Part shown: positions 1 to 9,277 of the stretch, piece by piece
Layout: every line of letters begins with the position of its first letter
Numbering within the stretch: the stretch's first letter is position 1
Assembly (NCBI GenBank): GCA_964623925.1
Contig: CAZUVT010000008.1
Coordinates: 1-28,919 of the forward strand
DNA: 28,919 nt
Origin: CATJXY01 sp964623925
GTDB lineage: Bacteria > Bacillota_I > Bacilli_A > Erysipelotrichales > Erysipelotrichaceae
Direction: 5' to 3'
Notes under the pieces: model-generated
What the model was told of the DNA's origin: nothing
Database searches by the model: none
What the model saw: the letters and a program-made list of their open reading frames with translations, nothing else
Translations under genes and position numbers: made by a program

Positions 1-41
1 TTTCTTATTCTGATGATAAATGTATTATTATTAATGACATA

Positions 42-722
42 TTAGAAAATAATTTTTCTTTCAGTAAAAAGAATAAAGATGAAATTATAGGCGAATTTAT
101 CCACAAATTGAACCGTATTCGGAATACTGGTATAAATATAATAGTCCGTTTGATAAATGCTAAATGGATCTACCCCATTTTGTGATTGCTCAATCTCATG
201 TGTATATGTTTTAAAAGTGCCTACGGCTAAAATCATGATACAAAATGACAATGCAAGACGAATTAGGATCCGGACAGACAGCTTATTCAATTTCGGATAA
301 TATTTAAACGCAATCAATCCGAATACGATCATGATGAGACTCAAAATGATAAGCGGAATCAGATCGGAAAATCGAACGAGCTCCAAAGCACTGCTGGAAG
401 CTCCGATAACCTCATCTTTCAATGATACTGCTGTAGCAAATCGATAATATTGCCCGAAGCCGCGATAATAGATCTGCTGCGTAATAAAATATAAACTGTA
501 GATCAACAAGCTTATATACAAGATGATCTTATTCCATTTCCTTCCGCATCCGATCAGGATGGCAAGTGCAACCAGAAGAACACACCGGATCAAACGCGAA
601 CTGGCAGCTGTAGGCATCGAATAGACTGAATAGATATATTGAAGATATCCCCAAATCACTAAAAAGAACAGCACTTCTGCAATGATCCATCCGTTTTTCT
701 TTAAGATTTCTTTCACATTCAC
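42..722 (-). pseudogene. N-terminal fragment of an LTA-synthase-like (sulfatase-type) membrane protein
   Basis: A 226-residue piece beginning with a GTG at 722 that has AGGAG 8 bases upstream. It holds five membrane helices (~13-33, 44-61, 65-82, 115-140, 151-168) and the IYYRGFGQYY loop and DPFSIYQTDYY to VQFVDKF stretch seen before the extracellular phosphoglycerol-transferase domain of LtaS-type proteins, which normally run past 600 residues. After VDKF (about base 104) similarity ends and the frame stops after ~20 AT-rich codons, so the catalytic domain is absent. It begins 11 bases after the DUF6056 pseudogene. A separate small membrane protein cannot be excluded. Confidence 0.65.
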
Positions 723-733
723 GATCTTATCTC

Positions 734-2280
734 CTAATCATAATTATCGGCAAACTCAAAAATGATTTCATCATCCATCGGTAAACCATAATACTGCTTA
801 AAAGTTTCAAAATGGTAATCATCCCCTATTTCAATATCTGCTCCATGAACAGAAAGCGGCGGCATCCTAGTAATATGCACCTCTTTCACATCCGGATTCG
901 CAATATAGTATGCAATATCGGAAAGTCTTTTTTCCTGAATCTCGTTCACTTTGGAATATTTATTTAAATATTCCTTGGTTTTTCTTGAAATCAAAAATAC
1001 ACACAAAATTCCGATCAAGACGATCAGATATTTATTGGATATTTTCAATTCATTAAACAACAATCCGATCACGATAAACACAAAATAATTGAAATACAGA
1101 GCAGATCTTGCCCCGAAAATCGGAGAAACGAGCATCACGACTGTGCTGCTTCCTCCCAATAAAAGATAGAAAATCGCTTTTTCTTTTGTATCCTGATTAG
1201 GAATCGTAATAATACAGGTTATAAAAGCATTAACAGTAAATATCACCCAGAACAAGCCAAGCAAAGCCGAACGCTCATCCTGCAAAAAAGCTAGCATATC
1301 AAGATGAAAACGATCAATCAGAATATTGGAAAAAACACTCACGACTGCAAATCCATTCACAAGTACATTGCATATCAGTAACACCAATGATGATTTCTTC
1401 TTGAAATTGAGATAATAGATCAAAGCATAAACACATAAGATCAAACCAAGCAATAAGATCAAATACTTGTTTTCCAAAAAACTATAACGAATAAAATCCG
1501 GAATGCGCTGAGCTATTTTTTCAAAAAGCCCAAGTTCATTCCATAGCGCATGGTCATTCAGCAACCTATATCGTGATCCCGGAGAAAGCCGCATGATCAT
1601 AAATCCAAGCAAACTGAAAAGTCCGTTTATAACAACATAGATGTTGATTTTCTTCTCATAATAATATAAATATCCAGTCATTAAAATAAACGCAAAAACC
1701 ATGACTGCCGCAATATTTTCCGTAGTCAGTCCAACAAGAAAACAAAGTATTGACAGAATCACACAAAACCTTTTTTCCTGACCGGCCTTGCTTTTTTGGA
1801 TATAGATTTCTTCCGCATAATAAAGGATGATCAAAGACAGAAATAACGGCAAAACATAAGTCGTCCCCATGATCCATGTATAAGTCTCCATCCGCAGATT
1901 ATTACTTACATTCAGCATTAAAACAGCCAAAATGAGGCCGGTTAATACATGTGATCTCTTGATATGAATGATCTTCACACTGAATAAATAAATAAAGAAG
2001 AAAAACTAAACAAAACATAAAAAAGAAAACAAATCAAGATATTCCATCATTCTTTTCTTGGAGCTATAATGAATGCCCACTATTCGCTGACGATCCTTCC
2101 TGACCAGCTCATATAAAATTCATAAGCTAATTGAATGGGATTTTTTGCCATGCCGTTGAGCGCATAACCCCAGTCATCTCCGGCCAGCGGTGTCCACTTT
2201 GTAATTTTAAAGAACAGGAAAAACAGAAAAAGCCCGGTTATCAAATTAACGATTTTTATCACTTTTTTATTTGACATCAT
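734..2280 (-). pseudogene. Decayed DUF6056-type polytopic membrane protein
   Basis: Two open pieces of one gene. The 5' piece (2280-2083, 66 residues) has a membrane helix and the DDWGYALNGM and WSGR motifs of DUF6056; the 3' piece (~1978-734, 414 residues) continues with about 9 membrane helices and the family's C-terminal YHFETFKQYYGL. Between them the frame reads WAFIIAPRKE and on, broken by TAG (2080-2082) and TGA (2047-2049), each one substitution from a Leu codon, and then needs a frame change between ~2010 and ~1977 in a T-rich stretch. Three lesions argue against a sequencing slip. The start (ATG ATG with GGAG upstream) lies in the end of the GT4 gene. DUF6056 function is unknown; it may have been the repeat polymerase or a GT-C enzyme. 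Confidence 0.82.
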
Positions 2281-3427
2281 TAAACACTCCTTCCAGCTGT
2301 TTTATGATTGCTTCATTCTCAGAACGATACTCTTCCAATTGATTTTTCCATCCTGAAACTTTTTCTTTATTTGTCGCAAGACTATGTAGCGCTTTATTTA
2401 ATTCATCCTGATCATTTTCTACGATCAGACCTTCATACTCCTCTAAAATCTGTTCATCGACTCCTGCCACTTTGACCGCCAAAACCGGAGTAGCAGAAAG
2501 AAAAGACTCGAGCACGATCGTCGGATACCCCTCGTACAAAGAGCTCAGCACGAACAGATCGGACTGTCTTATGTAACAATATGGATTTGTCTTATAGCCC
2601 AAAAACGCAATTTCCTGATCTAATCCCAATTCTTTTACCAGTTTTTTCAGATCTGCTTCCAATTCTCCTCCGCCGATCAAAACACAATTGATCTCAACTC
2701 CTTGGCGCTTAACAAAATCAATCGCTTTGATCAATCGATCAAGGCTCTTCTGAGGATGAAATCTCGCCACAGCAATGCATTTAAATCCCTCTTGAAACGG
2801 ATACGAACAAGATTCATGACTCAATTTTATGATTCTTTGGTCATCCATCAGATTATGGATGACTTCAACATTCTCAATCTCAAACACACGCTTGAAAGCT
2901 TGCTGCACTTTAATGGAACAAGCAATATTCAAATCGATTTCTTTTAAACAGGATTTCATCAATTTCATGTGATGGGAAGAATAATTGCTCACTTCATAAT
3001 CCACCTGCACCCAGTTCAGCTTCAGATCTGAATCGCCAAACGCATTGAATATCGTACAGAAGCCTTCTTTTGCCGAAAATTCAATATCATAATGCTTCTT
3101 CAGCATTTTCTTTCGTTCTTTTTTTATAGCTAAGCCAATCAATCCCGTCTTCATGCAAAATAAAAGACGAATTTTATGCAGCAAGAGCCCAAACTTCTTC
3201 TCTTTTACGAGTTGACTGAGCGGAATATCAATTGTATCAAAAAAAGTGGTTCCTTCAATCACATGGACATATTCCGGAATCTCACTTAGAAGTTCACCAT
3301 GCTTATGAAGTACCAGAAGATCAAGTTCATATTTATTTTGATCCAAATTTTTTAAAAGTGTATTTAGAATGCGGGAAACTCCCCCCATTGTCATTTCATC
3401 ATTAACGAATAATATCTTTTTTTTCAT
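2267..3427 (-). CDS. GT4 family glycosyltransferase
   Basis: A 386-residue GT-B retaining transferase. The N-terminal domain begins MKKKILFVNDEMTMGGVSR with the Gly-rich loop, and the C-terminal domain has ARFHPQKSLDRLIKA (~221-235), VLIGGGELEADL (~249-260) and the E-x7-E motif (Glu299, Glu307 in EGYPTIVLE). Peripheral at the inner membrane face, it would add a sugar to the lipid-linked repeat; heptose transfer from GDP-heptose is possible but unproven. ATG follows TTGAGGAAG. It is the only intact gene of the last unit; the following pseudogene starts inside its final codons. Confidence 0.9.
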   Translation of the reverse strand: MKKKILFVNDEMTMGGVSRILNTLLKNLDQNKYELDLLVLHKHGELLSEIPEYVHVIEGTTFFDTIDIPLSQLVKEKKFGLLLHKIRLLFCMKTGLIGLAIKKERKKMLKKHYDIEFSAKEGFCTIFNAFGDSDLKLNWVQVDYEVSNYSSHHMKLMKSCLKEIDLNIACSIKVQQAFKRVFEIENVEVIHNLMDDQRIIKLSHESCSYPFQEGFKCIAVARFHPQKSLDRLIKAIDFVKRQGVEINCVLIGGGELEADLKKLVKELGLDQEIAFLGYKTNPYCYIRQSDLFVLSSLYEGYPTIVLESFLSATPVLAVKVAGVDEQILEEYEGLIVENDQDELNKALHSLATNKEKVSGWKNQLEEYRSENEAIIKQLEGVFNDVK

Positions 3428-3450
3428 ATTACTTCCTCAACTGTTCTTTT

Positions 3451-3479
3451 ATTATATTAAAAAAACAGAACTAAATCAA
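3451..3479 (-). promoter_or_regulatory. Promoter for the GT4 gene, embedded in the upstream terminator
   Basis: TTGATT, 17-base spacer, TATAAT on the minus strand, 24 bases before the ATG at 3427. The -35 is in the terminator loop and the spacer is the 3' arm plus T-tract of the hairpin, so the two signals share bases. Confidence 0.7.
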
Positions 3480-3494
3480 ATTAATTCTGTTTTT
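3459..3494 (-). terminator. Factor-independent terminator spanning the stop of the beta-propeller gene
   Basis: A 10-bp stem (AAAAACAGAA / TTCTGTTTTT) with a 14-base loop that holds part of the TAA stop, followed by a run of seven T on the minus strand. Low GC content makes it moderately strong. Confidence 0.72.
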
Positions 3495-4713
3495 CAAAGA
3501 TAAGTGCACTCAAATCTAGTTCGTAACAATTTCTCTTTCCGGTATATACGCTATCAAAAGTCACTTTCTTTTCTTTATAATTGAAGCGAGGGTGCAGATC
3601 ACAGCGGACTGTTCCTTTATATTTCATCGGAGAGTAGAATTCTCCGAGGATCCTGACGCTTTGCGCATTCAAGTCGATCAGCAATAATTTACTTCGGCAA
3701 GTATGATCGGGATAACTATCCGAAACAACATACTGCTCATTATAGACGGTTGGATGCCCATCGTCCTGCAATAGATCATGTTCGATCTGGCTTTGATTCC
3801 CATCCATATCTACGATGAAATATCCATCTTTCCCGTTATTGCCTCTTAAATAGCCAATAATCCTTTCACTGCCCAACCACGCACAGTGAGACACCATTTC
3901 CCGATTTGCCAAAACTTTCATTTTTAAAGTTTTTAGATCAAGGCAGATCAAGCGGGTCCTTTTCTTATTTTTCTCATCATACCAGCGATGCAGAAAAATG
4001 CATTTATTTCCATCCGGTGATACATCAATGTGATTTACTTTATGCGTTGCCCTAAGCATGGTAGGATCACTTTCAAACTCAGCAATTTCTTTTAATGTAA
4101 CAAGAAGCGACGATGTATTTTGGATCAAATCGATATAGAAGATTCCTTCCTGATCGCTGATCGGATCAAGATTGGAATAATCAAGATTAAAATATCCGTA
4201 ATCAGGACGAAGTGCCGCTAAACGGCTGAAATTTAAACTCAAGGCAAATCTTCCGTCTTTGGAAACACTGTAGATCGGAAAATCAAGAATCCTTTCTTCT
4301 TTAGTCTGGATATGTATGATCTTGCTCTTATAGGAGTTTCCATCAAAAAAGTTATGGATGATCTCTTCGTCATTCAGCCAGCTGAGCATGCATCCCTGCT
4401 GCCAGTTCCAGCATTTACTAGAACTGATCTTCTTTCCATCCAGAAGAATATCGATCTTTTGATTCAGATCCAGACTGTCAGAATTTACCCGATGAGTTAA
4501 AGCATGTCCGTTTCTGATACACGGCTTATCATAATAGCCGAAAAACTGGGTGCCATCCTCATTCACAGCTCTTAAACTGCACTCTTTATCAACGATTACT
4601 TTTTCCTGATTTCTCGCATAAACATATTTAGCTACCTCATGGTACTTTTCATAAACCGAATTCAATATTTTGTTTTGAGTCAACAAAAGTCTGACTTTAT
4701 GTTTCAATCCCAT
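3481..4713 (-). CDS. Cytoplasmic beta-propeller-like protein of glycan loci, function unknown
   Basis: About 410 residues without signal peptide or membrane helix. After a basic helical N-terminus (~1-40) come repeated beta-rich units with TolB/WD40-like turns: VSKDGRFALSL, HIDVSPDGNKCIFLHRW, GYFIVDMDGNQ, DDGHPTVYNEQYVVSDSYPD and DLHPRFNYKEKKVTFDSVYTG. The last blades recall oligogalacturonate lyases (PL22), whose propellers hold catalytic and metal His residues, but this is an impression without alignment. The gene follows a GT2 and a probable UDP-galacturonate-forming epimerase, which fits a uronic-acid-related role. Start uncertain: ATG 4713 is used; an in-frame TTG at 4722 overlaps the GT2 stop and is nearer AGGA. 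Its TAA lies in the loop of a terminator. Confidence 0.7.
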   Translation of the reverse strand: MGLKHKVRLLLTQNKILNSVYEKYHEVAKYVYARNQEKVIVDKECSLRAVNEDGTQFFGYYDKPCIRNGHALTHRVNSDSLDLNQKIDILLDGKKISSSKCWNWQQGCMLSWLNDEEIIHNFFDGNSYKSKIIHIQTKEERILDFPIYSVSKDGRFALSLNFSRLAALRPDYGYFNLDYSNLDPISDQEGIFYIDLIQNTSSLLVTLKEIAEFESDPTMLRATHKVNHIDVSPDGNKCIFLHRWYDEKNKKRTRLICLDLKTLKMKVLANREMVSHCAWLGSERIIGYLRGNNGKDGYFIVDMDGNQSQIEHDLLQDDGHPTVYNEQYVVSDSYPDHTCRSKLLLIDLNAQSVRILGEFYSPMKYKGTVRCDLHPRFNYKEKKVTFDSVYTGKRNCYELDLSALIFEKQN

Positions 4714-4718
4714 AGCAA

Positions 4719-5735
4719 TCAATCTCTTCCTGCGATTCTCTTCGATACCAATCGATTAAACATCCACTTTGATGTAGTCTTGCTTAACAGAAGTTTCTGT
4801 TGAACTTTCATAACAGTTGAGGATCGATCGTATTCTTCCATTTTCGAAAGGATCTGTTTCTTATACGGCAACAACAATTCTAAAAAGGCATACATTCCTC
4901 TTAATTTTTCTTCGTATAAAGAACGATCCGCCTGAATCTGATCCACTTTGTAATAAATTGATTTATACGCTTCAAACATCCGATAATAGAAAATATCATC
5001 AAAATGGTCGGCCTGGGACAAAATAGACTTAAATACAGTGATCCAGGCATCAATGACTGTCGGACGCAAATCAGTTCTGGTATTTCCTTCCCGGTTGATC
5101 AGATAATAAGAGACCGCTTTATCCACATAGACCACACGATTTGCCCGTGCTAAAGTCAAAAAATACAGAAGATTATCGGTATAGCTGACTTTAAATGGAA
5201 ATTGCAGTTTTTTAACCATTTCTGTCTTATAAAGCTTTGCATGCGGAGACGGCTCTAAAAAGTACAACGCATCAAATTCCTTGGAATGAGCTTCATAAAC
5301 ATGATCCGCTTTTAAACTGCCAAATTCTTCATTGAAACTCTTATCATAAGTTTCTTCGCCATCATCGGAAAACACAAGATATTTAGCCCCTACCGTCAGA
5401 TCTGCTTGATGTTTTTCTGCTTCGACAACCAAAGTACTCAATGCATCTTTACTCAGCCAATCATCCGGATCACAGATCAAGACATATTCACTGTCGATCT
5501 TTGAAAAAGCCAGCTGCAATACGGAACCATATCCCCCGTTTTCCTTAACAACAGGAATGATCTTATCATACTTTTGAGCATACTCATCGATAATCGCCTG
5601 CTCATTTGCCGGAGATCCATCGTTGACGACCATGATCTGATAATCATCAAAATCCTGATCCACCAATGAATCCAAACACTTAGATATATATTTTTCTACA
5701 TTATATGTAGGAACTACGATCGTTACCTTACTCAT
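4719..5735 (-). CDS. GT2 family glycosyltransferase
   Basis: A 338-residue GT-A transferase with VTIVVPTYNVEKYI, VVNDGS (36-41) and CDPDDW (88-93) as the metal-binding motif. The usual NGGLSDARN loop is replaced by NGGYGSVLQLAF (66-77), marking a different subfamily from the GT2s at 6717-7697 and 18413-19372. ATG at 5735 has AAGGAG 7-8 bases upstream and overlaps the epimerase stop by 8 bases (ATGAGTAA). The upstream in-frame extension lies in the epimerase gene and lacks GT2 character. The last 30 residues are basic. Donor and acceptor unknown; a uronic acid donor is a guess from the adjacent epimerase. Confidence 0.88.
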   Translation of the reverse strand: MSKVTIVVPTYNVEKYISKCLDSLVDQDFDDYQIMVVNDGSPANEQAIIDEYAQKYDKIIPVVKENGGYGSVLQLAFSKIDSEYVLICDPDDWLSKDALSTLVVEAEKHQADLTVGAKYLVFSDDGEETYDKSFNEEFGSLKADHVYEAHSKEFDALYFLEPSPHAKLYKTEMVKKLQFPFKVSYTDNLLYFLTLARANRVVYVDKAVSYYLINREGNTRTDLRPTVIDAWITVFKSILSQADHFDDIFYYRMFEAYKSIYYKVDQIQADRSLYEEKLRGMYAFLELLLPYKKQILSKMEEYDRSSTVMKVQQKLLLSKTTSKWMFNRLVSKRIAGRD

Positions 5736-6714
5736 ATCCATTCTCCTTCTTATACCATTCAACAAAATTGCGGATTCCCTCCTCAATACGGACTTGCGGA
5801 TCATAATCCAGCAATTCTTTAGCATGACTGTAATCACTATAAGTGATATTCACATCTCCCGGCTGCATCGGCAGCTGATTGATGATTGGTTCAACATCAA
5901 GCGCTTTTGCGATCACATCGATCAATCCTTTTAAAGAGATCGGATGACTTCCACCCAAATTAAAGATCTCATAGACTCCTTTATTTTCCATCGTATAATG
6001 CAAGGAACGGATCGTACCATCCACAATATCATCAACATAGGTATAGTCACGCGATGTTGTCCCGTCCCCAAACATCGGGATCGGTTTTCCTTCCAGCATC
6101 AATCTCGTAAACTTATTGATTGCCAGATCCGGTCTTTGCCGCGGACCGTATACCGTAAAGTATCTTAAACAGCTGATATCGATATCAAACAAAGCATGAT
6201 ATGTATAACATAGCAATTCCCCTGATTTCTTGGTTGCTGCATAAGGAGAAATCGGATTATCTACCGGATCTTGTTCAGAGAACGGCACTTTCTTGTTATT
6301 TCCGTAAACACTGCTGGAAGAAATAAACACCAGCTTTTTCACCTGATGCAGACGCATGCATTCCAATAGATTCATCAATCCATTGATATTTACATCAACA
6401 TAATACAGCGGATCTTCAATCGAAGGACGAACTCCTGCATTGGCAGCCCAATGGATCACCGCATCAAATTCATTCTCTTCGAAAATTCGGTTCATCAACT
6501 CTTTATCTCGGATATCTCCGCGGATACACTGATAAGATCGACCATATTTTTTAGCACAAGCTTCGACGATCTTCAAGTTCTTTTCTTTTAACTGCGGGTC
6601 ATAATATGGATTGAAATTATCAATTGCGACAAGATCATTACCTTCTCTCAACAGTCTTTCACTTGCCGTACTGCCGATAAATCCGGCTCCGCCTGTAATA
6701 AATATTTTTGCCAT
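5728..6714 (-). CDS. UDP-glucuronate 4-epimerase-like extended SDR (CapI/GAE type)
   Basis: A 328-residue NAD-dependent epimerase. The NAD-binding loop ITGGAGFIGS (6-15) and the catalytic Tyr158-x-x-x-Lys162 (SPYAATKKSGE) are intact. NFNPYYDPQLKEKNL (33-47), ANAGVRPSIEDP (91-102) and LPMQPGDVNITYSD near the C-terminus are the pattern of UDP-glucuronate 4-epimerases, which make UDP-galacturonate. UDP-GlcNAc/GlcNAcA epimerases are the main alternative. Two bases separate it from the upstream GT2 stop, and its last 8 bases overlap the next GT2 start. No UDP-glucose dehydrogenase is in the window, so UDP-glucuronate would come from elsewhere. Confidence 0.82.
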   Translation of the reverse strand: MAKIFITGGAGFIGSTASERLLREGNDLVAIDNFNPYYDPQLKEKNLKIVEACAKKYGRSYQCIRGDIRDKELMNRIFEENEFDAVIHWAANAGVRPSIEDPLYYVDVNINGLMNLLECMRLHQVKKLVFISSSSVYGNNKKVPFSEQDPVDNPISPYAATKKSGELLCYTYHALFDIDISCLRYFTVYGPRQRPDLAINKFTRLMLEGKPIPMFGDGTTSRDYTYVDDIVDGTIRSLHYTMENKGVYEIFNLGGSHPISLKGLIDVIAKALDVEPIINQLPMQPGDVNITYSDYSHAKELLDYDPQVRIEEGIRNFVEWYKKENGYE

Positions 6715-6716
6715 AA

Positions 6717-7697
6717 CTATTTCCTTTCTTTAAGTTGTTTATAACAGTAATACATCTTGCATTTCATTCTGCTGCTGTAAACCAGATCTGATTTTTCCTG
6801 AATCGGATCATACGGACTTCTTGACAGATTTCCAAAATACCGATCCATCATATCAAAACAATCATCAATAAATTTGAAAACAAATTTTTTATCTTTTAGC
6901 CGCATCGCTTTCCTAAGCGATACGATGCAATTGATCATGCCCAGATACTGAAATTCTTTTTTCACCTGATCAAAAGCATTCTTTTCTTTATAAAAATCAA
7001 AGTTGATCGTCAACATATCCAAGATATGATAGATCTTTTCATCCACCATCTGAGTAATGTTATTCGGCCGGTCAATCAAATAGTTATACAGCGCATCTTT
7101 GATAAAACCGACGCGTTGACAGAAAAATAAAAGCCGTGGAGTCGTTCCCAGATCCTGATGACGATATCCGAATGGATATTCTATTTCATTTTTCAAAAAC
7201 AATTCAGTGCGGTACATCTTATTCCAAGCCGCATTGTTGGTATAAGCGATCAATTCAGGATCATTTTCTAAACAGTAGATCTTGTTTTCATCAAACAGGA
7301 CTTCCACCTTCTCCTTTTTGTTTTGTTCCTGATAAAATTGATTATAGCTGAAGACAACCATATCCAGATTCTCTTCTTCCATTCTCTTGATGCACTTTTC
7401 CACCATCTCTGCTTCGCAGAAATCATCACTGTCAATAAACATGACATATGGCGAATCAACTTTCTTCAATCCAAAATTGCGCGCATCTGACAAGCCGCCA
7501 TTGGTTTTGATAAAACTGACAAATCGAGGATCTGTTTCGGTAAACTCATCTATGATCTTCTGTGATCCATCGGTACTTCCATCATTGATACAGTAAACAG
7601 AGATATCCTGATAGGTCTGCGTTCTTAAGCTTTCCAGATTTCTTCGCAGATATTTTTCGACATTGTAGATCGGAACAACAATACTTACCTTACTCAT
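6717..7697 (-). CDS. GT2 family glycosyltransferase
   Basis: A 326-residue GT-A transferase with VSIVVPIYNVEKYL, INDGSTDGS (37-45), TNGGLSDARNFGL (65-77) and the metal-binding IDSDDF (88-93). The C-terminal half is rich in aromatic and charged residues without membrane helices, so it works on the cytoplasmic face on a lipid-linked acceptor. ATG follows AGGGG, 3 bases after the flippase stop. It closely resembles in layout the GT2 at 18413-19372, but the C-terminal halves differ, suggesting different acceptors. Donor sugar unknown. Confidence 0.9.
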   Translation of the reverse strand: MSKVSIVVPIYNVEKYLRRNLESLRTQTYQDISVYCINDGSTDGSQKIIDEFTETDPRFVSFIKTNGGLSDARNFGLKKVDSPYVMFIDSDDFCEAEMVEKCIKRMEEENLDMVVFSYNQFYQEQNKKEKVEVLFDENKIYCLENDPELIAYTNNAAWNKMYRTELFLKNEIEYPFGYRHQDLGTTPRLLFFCQRVGFIKDALYNYLIDRPNNITQMVDEKIYHILDMLTINFDFYKEKNAFDQVKKEFQYLGMINCIVSLRKAMRLKDKKFVFKFIDDCFDMMDRYFGNLSRSPYDPIQEKSDLVYSSRMKCKMYYCYKQLKERK

Positions 7698-7700
7698 ATT

Positions 7701-9145
7701 CTATCCCCTTTTCAACAGTTTATTTAGTATGGATGTTGTGAAATCTTCTTTCATCAGATACAGCAGAGCAAAATAGAGAGTTGCCCCTACTAATGCCTGC
7801 ATCAGATTTGTGAATAAGGAAGCTCCCAGCANNNNNNNNNNTTTCCCATCAAGGTAACAACGACTCCCATTATGGAAGCAGCAACACAATATTTGAAAAC
7901 ATTTTTATCTTTCAGATTAAGATTGATCTTATTTTTGATAGCACGATATTGTACAAATGTAACTGCAAATTCAGCGCAGACACTCCCGATTGCCGCCCCG
8001 ACTCCGGCCAAAAAAGGAATCAGGCAGAAATTAATGCAGAAATTGCACACAGCGCCGATCACAACTGAATTTGAATACTCTTTATTCATTCCGGTAGGAA
8101 CCAAATACTGTGTTCCAAATACATTCGACATCGATATAAACAGCACGATCGGGCTTGAAATCTGGATCAATAAAGCCACAGACGGCTGTTTCGGCAAAAA
8201 CCACGGGATAAAATACGGAGAAACCGTAATCATCGCGATCGTCATCGGAATGGCCAAATACAAAGCAATCTTATAGGTAATATTGAGATATCGCTCAACC
8301 TCTTCCTTTCCCCCCTTATTATAAAAAACATTCGTTATACGAGGAAGCATGACCGAACCGATCGAAGTGATGAAATACAGAAACATTTTGACGAATCCCT
8401 GTGCCGTTTTATACAAGGTTACATTCGCCACATTCCCTGATAAAAATCCAAGCATCGTCTGATCCAGAAGCGTATAAACATTGATCGCAATCGTCGGAAT
8501 AAACAAAACGAACGTCGCTTTTACATGTTTAAAATAACCTTTTATCCAATTCACCTTGGCAAAATGAATATATTTCTTCAACTGAATAAACATGATTCCC
8601 TGACCGAAAATATCCGAGCAGGTATTAATAACAACATAAAGCCACAAATATTCAGGTCCCTTGACAAACAAAATGATAAGAGCGACTCCAATTATTTTGA
8701 CCAGAATATTTCTTAACGAAGCACTTTTAAAGTCTTCTACTCCATAGAAGAACCAAGTGATATCAAACATCGTTGCAACCAAGGTCAGCCCCTGAAGATA
8801 ATAGATCAATTGATTTTCAGAAACTGCCAATCGAATATAAATCAAATATCCGATCAAGGCAAGTCCGACATTTACGATCTGCATAATAAGGATCTCAAAG
8901 AATGTCTTTGAAAGCTCATCCTGATCATCCCGAACCTTGGCAATTGTCCGATTGCCATATAAATTAACCCCGAGAACCCCGACAATAATAAACCATTGCG
9001 CAATATTTCCGGCAAAATCGCTGATACCCAGTGTGTCTTCTCCGATCACATTCATGGTATAGGGAACGATCACAAGCGGAAGGATTATTTTTACCAGCTG
9101 GTATAAAATATTATATATATAATTGCTAAGTATTTTTTTATCCAT
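7701..9145 (-). CDS. Wzx-type polysaccharide flippase, interrupted by an assembly gap
   Basis: Polytopic MATE/MOP-superfamily flippase that moves lipid-linked repeat units to the outer face. About 434 residues from DKKILSNYIYNILYQ to VVVTLMG are read before 10 Ns (7832-7841). After the gap a 42-residue stretch in another frame (LGASLFTNLM to KLLKRG) is plainly the C-terminal helix and tail, so this is one gene of ~480 residues, the usual Wzx size. The frame change means the true gap length is 2 modulo 3. The ATG at 9145 has AAGGA at 7-base spacing; the ATG at 9151 is too close to it. The TAG at 7701 is followed 3 bases later by the next ATG. Confidence 0.88.
7832..7841. other. Assembly gap (10 Ns) inside the flippase gene
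   Basis: Ten unknown bases. Reading frames on the two sides differ by one position, so 10 is a placeholder; a true length of 2, 5, 8, 11 and so on would join the gene. Alignment by eye with typical flippases suggests only a few codons are missing. Confidence 0.95.
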
Positions 9146-9177
9146 AAACATTTCCTTACTGTATATTCACACATTAT

Positions 9178-9186
9178 ATTATACCA
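9178..9186 (-). promoter_or_regulatory. Extended -10 promoter for the flippase operon
   Basis: The minus strand reads TGGTATAAT, a consensus extended -10, 32 bases upstream of the ATG at 9145 and shortly after the terminator at 9225-9266. No good -35 is present at the expected distance. Confidence 0.7.
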
Positions 9187-9224
9187 AATCTTCTTGACTT
9201 GTACCAGTCACTCTTCTATTAAAC

Positions 9225-9266
9225 AGAAAAAAGCGATAGCCTATCTTATATACACTATCGCTTTTT
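9225..9266 (-). terminator. Strong, symmetric factor-independent terminator after the giant LCP gene
   Basis: A 12-bp stem (AAAAAGCGATAG / CTATCGCTTTTT) with a 15-base loop, starting 11 bases after the LCP stop. A- and T-tracts on both sides allow function on either strand; on the minus strand it ends in CGCTTTTTTCTGTTT. Confidence 0.92.
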
Positions 9267-9277
9267 CATATCTAATC

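Noticed and set aside
2047..2082. In-frame TAG and TGA in the DUF6056 gene as possible recoding (selenocysteine or pyrrolysine)
   Set aside because: A further frameshift follows, the sites align with Leu rather than Cys, and no recoding structure is evident; decay is simpler.
7872..8276. Plus-strand open frame of 134 codons opposite the flippase
   Set aside because: Antisense to a conserved membrane protein; no ribosome site and no recognisable domain. Shadow of biased codons.
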